NCBI GenBank assembly: GCA_030691665.1
Contig: JAUYDU010000365.1
Location: 1-5,927, forward strand
Length of the DNA stretch: 5,927 nt
Source: Chloroflexota bacterium
GTDB taxonomy: Bacteria > Chloroflexota > Dehalococcoidia > SM23-28-2
Direction of reading: 5' to 3'
Shown: positions 3,362 to 5,927 of the stretch, in pieces
Layout of the letters: each line of letters begins with the position of its first letter
How positions within the stretch are numbered: position 1 is the stretch's first letter
Program-made: the position numbers and the translations under genes
Notes under the pieces: model-generated
What the model saw: only the letters and a program-made list of their open reading frames with translations
Database searches by the model: none
Told to the model about the DNA's origin: nothing

Positions 3362-5927
3362 ATGAAAGAGCCCTCGCTAGGCAGGCTAGTCCAGCAGCCC
3401 AACAATCCCGGCGCCGCCGGATACCAGAGCTGGCAGGACGTCTATCGGCAGGAGTGGACTTGGGACAAGGTGGCCTGGGGCAGCCACTGCATCAACTGCT
3501 ACCCCGGCAACTGCCTGTATCGCGTCTACCTGCGCGATGGCGTGGCCCTGCGCGAGGAGCAGGCGGGCATCCATCAGACCATCGAGACGGGCGTTCCCGA
3601 CATGAATCCGATGGGCTGCCAGAAGGGCGCCGCCTGGAGCGAGCTGCTGCGCAGCCCGGAGCGAGTCCTCTACCCCCTGAGGCGGGCCGGCGAGCGGGGT
3701 GAGGGCAAGTGGAAACGCGTCTCCTGGGACGAGGCGCTGACCGCCATCGCCGACGCTGCCCTGGACGCCATCCAGGAGGTCGGACCGGAGTCGATCCTCC
3801 AGGTCAGCACGCCCAACGAGGGCGGCTTGATGGCCGGCATGCTCTTCGGCCGCATCATCGAGGGTCTAGGGGGCACGGTCACCGACGTCAACGCCGACAT
3901 CAACGACTTCAACCCCGGCCTGTACATGACCTACGGCAAGGTGAACTCAGCCAGCAGCATCGACGACTGGTTCCACGCCGAGCTCACCCTTGTGTGGCAC
4001 CGCAACCCCGTCTACACCGCCATCCCCTGGTACCACTTCGTGCTGGAGTCCCGCTACAACGGCGGCGAGGTGGTGACCATCGCCCCCGATTGCAGCCCGT
4101 CGGCCGTTCACGCCGACTACTACGTGCCCGTCGAGCCCGGCAGCGACGCCGCCCTGGCCCTGGCCATGTGCCGGGTGATCATCGACGAGGGCCTGTACGA
4201 CGCCCAGTTCGTGCGGGAGCAGACCGACCTCCCCTTGCTGGTGCGGACGGACACCCGCCGCTTCCTGCGCCAGACCGAGGTGAAGGGCGAGGGCCGGGAC
4301 GACCAGTTCTACTTCTTCGACGCCAAGGCCGGCCAGGTGGCGGAAGCACCGCGGGCGACGCTGGCTCTGGACGGCCTGGAGCCCGCGCTGGAGGGGCGCT
4401 TCGAGGTCGCTCTGGCCGGCGGGGCCAGGGTGGAGGTAGCCCCCGTCTTCCAGCTCCTGAGGGACCAGCTAGGGGAGTACGAGCCGGAGAAGGCATCGCA
4501 GATCTGCGGCACCCACCCCGACTTGATCCGGCTGCTGGCTCGGAAGGTGGCCGGCAAGCGGACGAACATCCTCCTCGGCTTCAATGCCGGCAAGTACTAC
4601 CACGGCGACCTGATGGAGCGGTCGATGTGCCTCCTTTTGGCGCTGACCGGAAACTGGGGCAAGAAGGGAACCGGAACGCGCAGTTGGGCGGTGGGGATGT
4701 TCGACGGGGCCTACCTGTTCTCGATGAAGACCAAGGCCGGGCCCGAGGAGGCGGCCAACGTCGTCAACATGCGCAACATGATGGTCCAGGCGATGAAGGC
4801 TCAGGATCCGACGATGACCGATGAGATGGCTGCCTTCGAACTGATGCGAACGGCCGCTCCGATGGGTGTCACGGTGCCGCCTACCTTCTTGTGGTACTAC
4901 CACTGCGGATATCGCGACCGCTGGAACACGCCCTCCTGGAGCGACCCGGCGATGGCTCAGACCTTCGACCAGCGGATGGACGAGGCCCTGGGGAAGGGCT
5001 GGTGGCGGGGCCTGAACCGGCCGGGGCCGGAGCTGCCGCCGCGGGTGCTGTTCGAGATCGGGGGGAACCTTCTGCGCCGCATGCGCGGTGGCCAGAAGCT
5101 ACTGCTGGAGAATCTCTGGCCCAAGCTGAAGATGATCGTGGCGGTGGACTGGCGGATGCAGACCACTGCTATGTATTCGGATGTCTTCTTGCCAGTGGCC
5201 CTCAGCTACGAGAAGATAACCTTTCACATCCCCACTCCCCACATCCTCAACCTGACCTTTTCCGACGCCGCCGCCATCCCGCCGGGGGAGACGAAGTCGG
5301 AATGGGAGATCTTCCGCCTCCTGGCCGAGAAGATCGAGGAGCGAGCCAAGGCCAGGGACTTCGTCGAGTATCGAGACGGCCGCGGCGGCAGCCATCGCCT
5401 GGACAACATGCTCAACTCCTACACCCTGAGCGGCGCCATCAACAGCCCCGAGCAGCTAGCCGAGGAGTGGGTTCGCGATACCGCTGCCATCGGCAACCTC
5501 CCCCAGGGGACCACCCTCGATACCCTGCGGGAGAAGGGGTGCGTGCGCTTCATCAACTGGGGGGTGGTGCCGTTCGCCGTGGCCCAGGCGTCCGACCTGC
5601 TGCCGGACAGCACCCACAACCCCTTCCGCTGGCACACGGAGAAGAAGGTGCCCTACCCGACCTTGACTCGGCGGGCGCAGTTCTACATCGACCACGACTG
5701 GTTCCTGGAGGCGGGCGAACAGCTACCAGTGCACAAGGAGAACCCCCGGCAGGGCGGCGACTACCCGCTCACCCTCACCAGCGGCCACTCGCGCTGGACG
5801 ATCCACTCCACCAATGTGGTGAACCGGCGGATGCTGGAGACGCACCAGGGGCGCCCGTCAGTGCTGCTGAGCCCGGAGGACGCCCGCGGGCGGGCGATCG
5901 AGGACGGCGACGGGGTGCGGGTGTTCA
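3362..5927 (+). CDS. Molybdopterin oxidoreductase catalytic subunit, type II DMSO reductase family (NarG/SerA/EbdA-like), 3'-truncated
   Basis: The frame is open from ATG 3362 to the last base: 855 residues, with perhaps 50-100 more beyond the window. The family binds Mo-bis-MGD and one [4Fe-4S] cluster and moves two electrons or an oxygen atom. Type II members include nitrate, selenate, (per)chlorate, dimethylsulfide and ethylbenzene enzymes. Seen: an N-terminal cluster motif His42, Cys43, Cys46, Cys51 and then Cys86, within MGCQKGA, 34 residues after Cys51 as in NarG; YPLRR and WKRVSWDEAL (104-126); DVNADINDF (175-183), the region holding the Mo-ligand Asp in type II enzymes; VEPGSDAALALAM (257-269); MQTTAMYSDVFLP (599-611) and SEWEIF (646-651); and the start of the molydopterin-dinucleotide-binding domain with SGHSRWTIHS (807-816). 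There is no twin-arginine leader and no room for one, so a cytoplasmic location or unusual export is implied. The substrate is not identifiable. Fe-S and membrane or cytochrome subunits would be expected downstream. Confidence 0.92.
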   Translation, partial: MKEPSLGRLVQQPNNPGAAGYQSWQDVYRQEWTWDKVAWGSHCINCYPGNCLYRVYLRDGVALREEQAGIHQTIETGVPDMNPMGCQKGAAWSELLRSPERVLYPLRRAGERGEGKWKRVSWDEALTAIADAALDAIQEVGPESILQVSTPNEGGLMAGMLFGRIIEGLGGTVTDVNADINDFNPGLYMTYGKVNSASSIDDWFHAELTLVWHRNPVYTAIPWYHFVLESRYNGGEVVTIAPDCSPSAVHADYYVPVEPGSDAALALAMCRVIIDEGLYDAQFVREQTDLPLLVRTDTRRFLRQTEVKGEGRDDQFYFFDAKAGQVAEAPRATLALDGLEPALEGRFEVALAGGARVEVAPVFQLLRDQLGEYEPEKASQICGTHPDLIRLLARKVAGKRTNILLGFNAGKYYHGDLMERSMCLLLALTGNWGKKGTGTRSWAVGMFDGAYLFSMKTKAGPEEAANVVNMRNMMVQAMKAQDPTMTDEMAAFELMRTAAPMGVTVPPTFLWYYHCGYRDRWNTPSWSDPAMAQTFDQRMDEALGKGWWRGLNRPGPELPPRVLFEIGGNLLRRMRGGQKLLLENLWPKLKMIVAVDWRMQTTAMYSDVFLPVALSYEKITFHIPTPHILNLTFSDAAAIPPGETKSEWEIFRLLAEKIEERAKARDFVEYRDGRGGSHRLDNMLNSYTLSGAINSPEQLAEEWVRDTAAIGNLPQGTTLDTLREKGCVRFINWGVVPFAVAQASDLLPDSTHNPFRWHTEKKVPYPTLTRRAQFYIDHDWFLEAGEQLPVHKENPRQGGDYPLTLTSGHSRWTIHSTNVVNRRMLETHQGRPSVLLSPEDARGRAIEDGDGVRVF

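Noticed and set aside
3709..4824. A 371-codon plus-strand open frame within the molybdoenzyme gene
   Set aside because: It is a shifted frame of a clearly conserved gene. Its product is dominated by Arg, Gly, Pro and His with no domain pattern, as expected from a GC-rich shadow frame.
1..5927. CRISPR array, tRNA/rRNA genes, integrase or transposase genes
   Set aside because: Looked for on both strands. There are no regularly spaced direct repeats, no tRNA-like cloverleaf outside coding regions, and no transposase motifs. The one complex fold, at 3131-3233, lacks tRNA-conserved elements.

Overview
This is a GC-rich bacterial segment (roughly two thirds G+C by eye) with four protein-coding genes, two of them cut by the window or running off it. 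Coding density is very high: the only real intergenic region is about 250 bp, at 3109-3361. The gene content and the style of the repeats suggest an environmental bacterium, possibly Chloroflexota. The content in question is a type II DMSO-reductase-family molybdoenzyme, a GH1 glycosidase, a small citrate-synthase-like protein and REP-like palindromic elements. The taxon is inference and is not proven by anything here.

Layout. (1) Bases 1-860, plus strand: the 3' part of an APH/choline-kinase-type phosphotransferase. (2) Bases 893-1789, plus strand: a 298-residue citrate synthase / citryl-CoA lyase-fold protein, 32 bp downstream of the kinase and probably co-transcribed with it. Two of its three expected catalytic residues appear to be replaced. 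(3) Bases 1786-3108, minus strand: a complete GH1 beta-glycosidase, convergent with gene 2. The two genes share one CTAG palindrome that gives each its TAG stop. (4) Bases 3109-3361: an intergenic region with a 103-bp multi-hairpin palindromic element, a good sigma70-type promoter facing the glycosidase and a weaker one facing the molybdoenzyme. (5) Bases 3362-5927, plus strand: most of a molybdopterin oxidoreductase catalytic subunit (855 residues visible, C-terminus outside the window).

How the genes relate. The kinase and citrate-synthase-like gene form one transcription unit whose promoter lies outside the window. The glycosidase and molybdoenzyme genes diverge from the 250-bp regulatory region, and their candidate -35 boxes lie only 9 bp apart, so they could share a regulator. 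The glycosidase would act on cytosolic oligosaccharides or glycosides. The molybdoenzyme would be the catalytic subunit of a respiratory-type complex whose electron-transfer subunits would be expected just downstream. No metabolic link between the glycosidase and the molybdoenzyme is evident.

No tRNA, rRNA, CRISPR array, transposase or integrase was seen. The points most worth a second look are the degenerate active site of the citrate-synthase-like protein, the absence of a Tat leader and the unusual Fe-S ligand spacing in the molybdoenzyme, the structured repeat in the glycosidase leader, and a dispersed-repeat-like sequence that encodes the C-terminal tail of the citrate-synthase-like protein.
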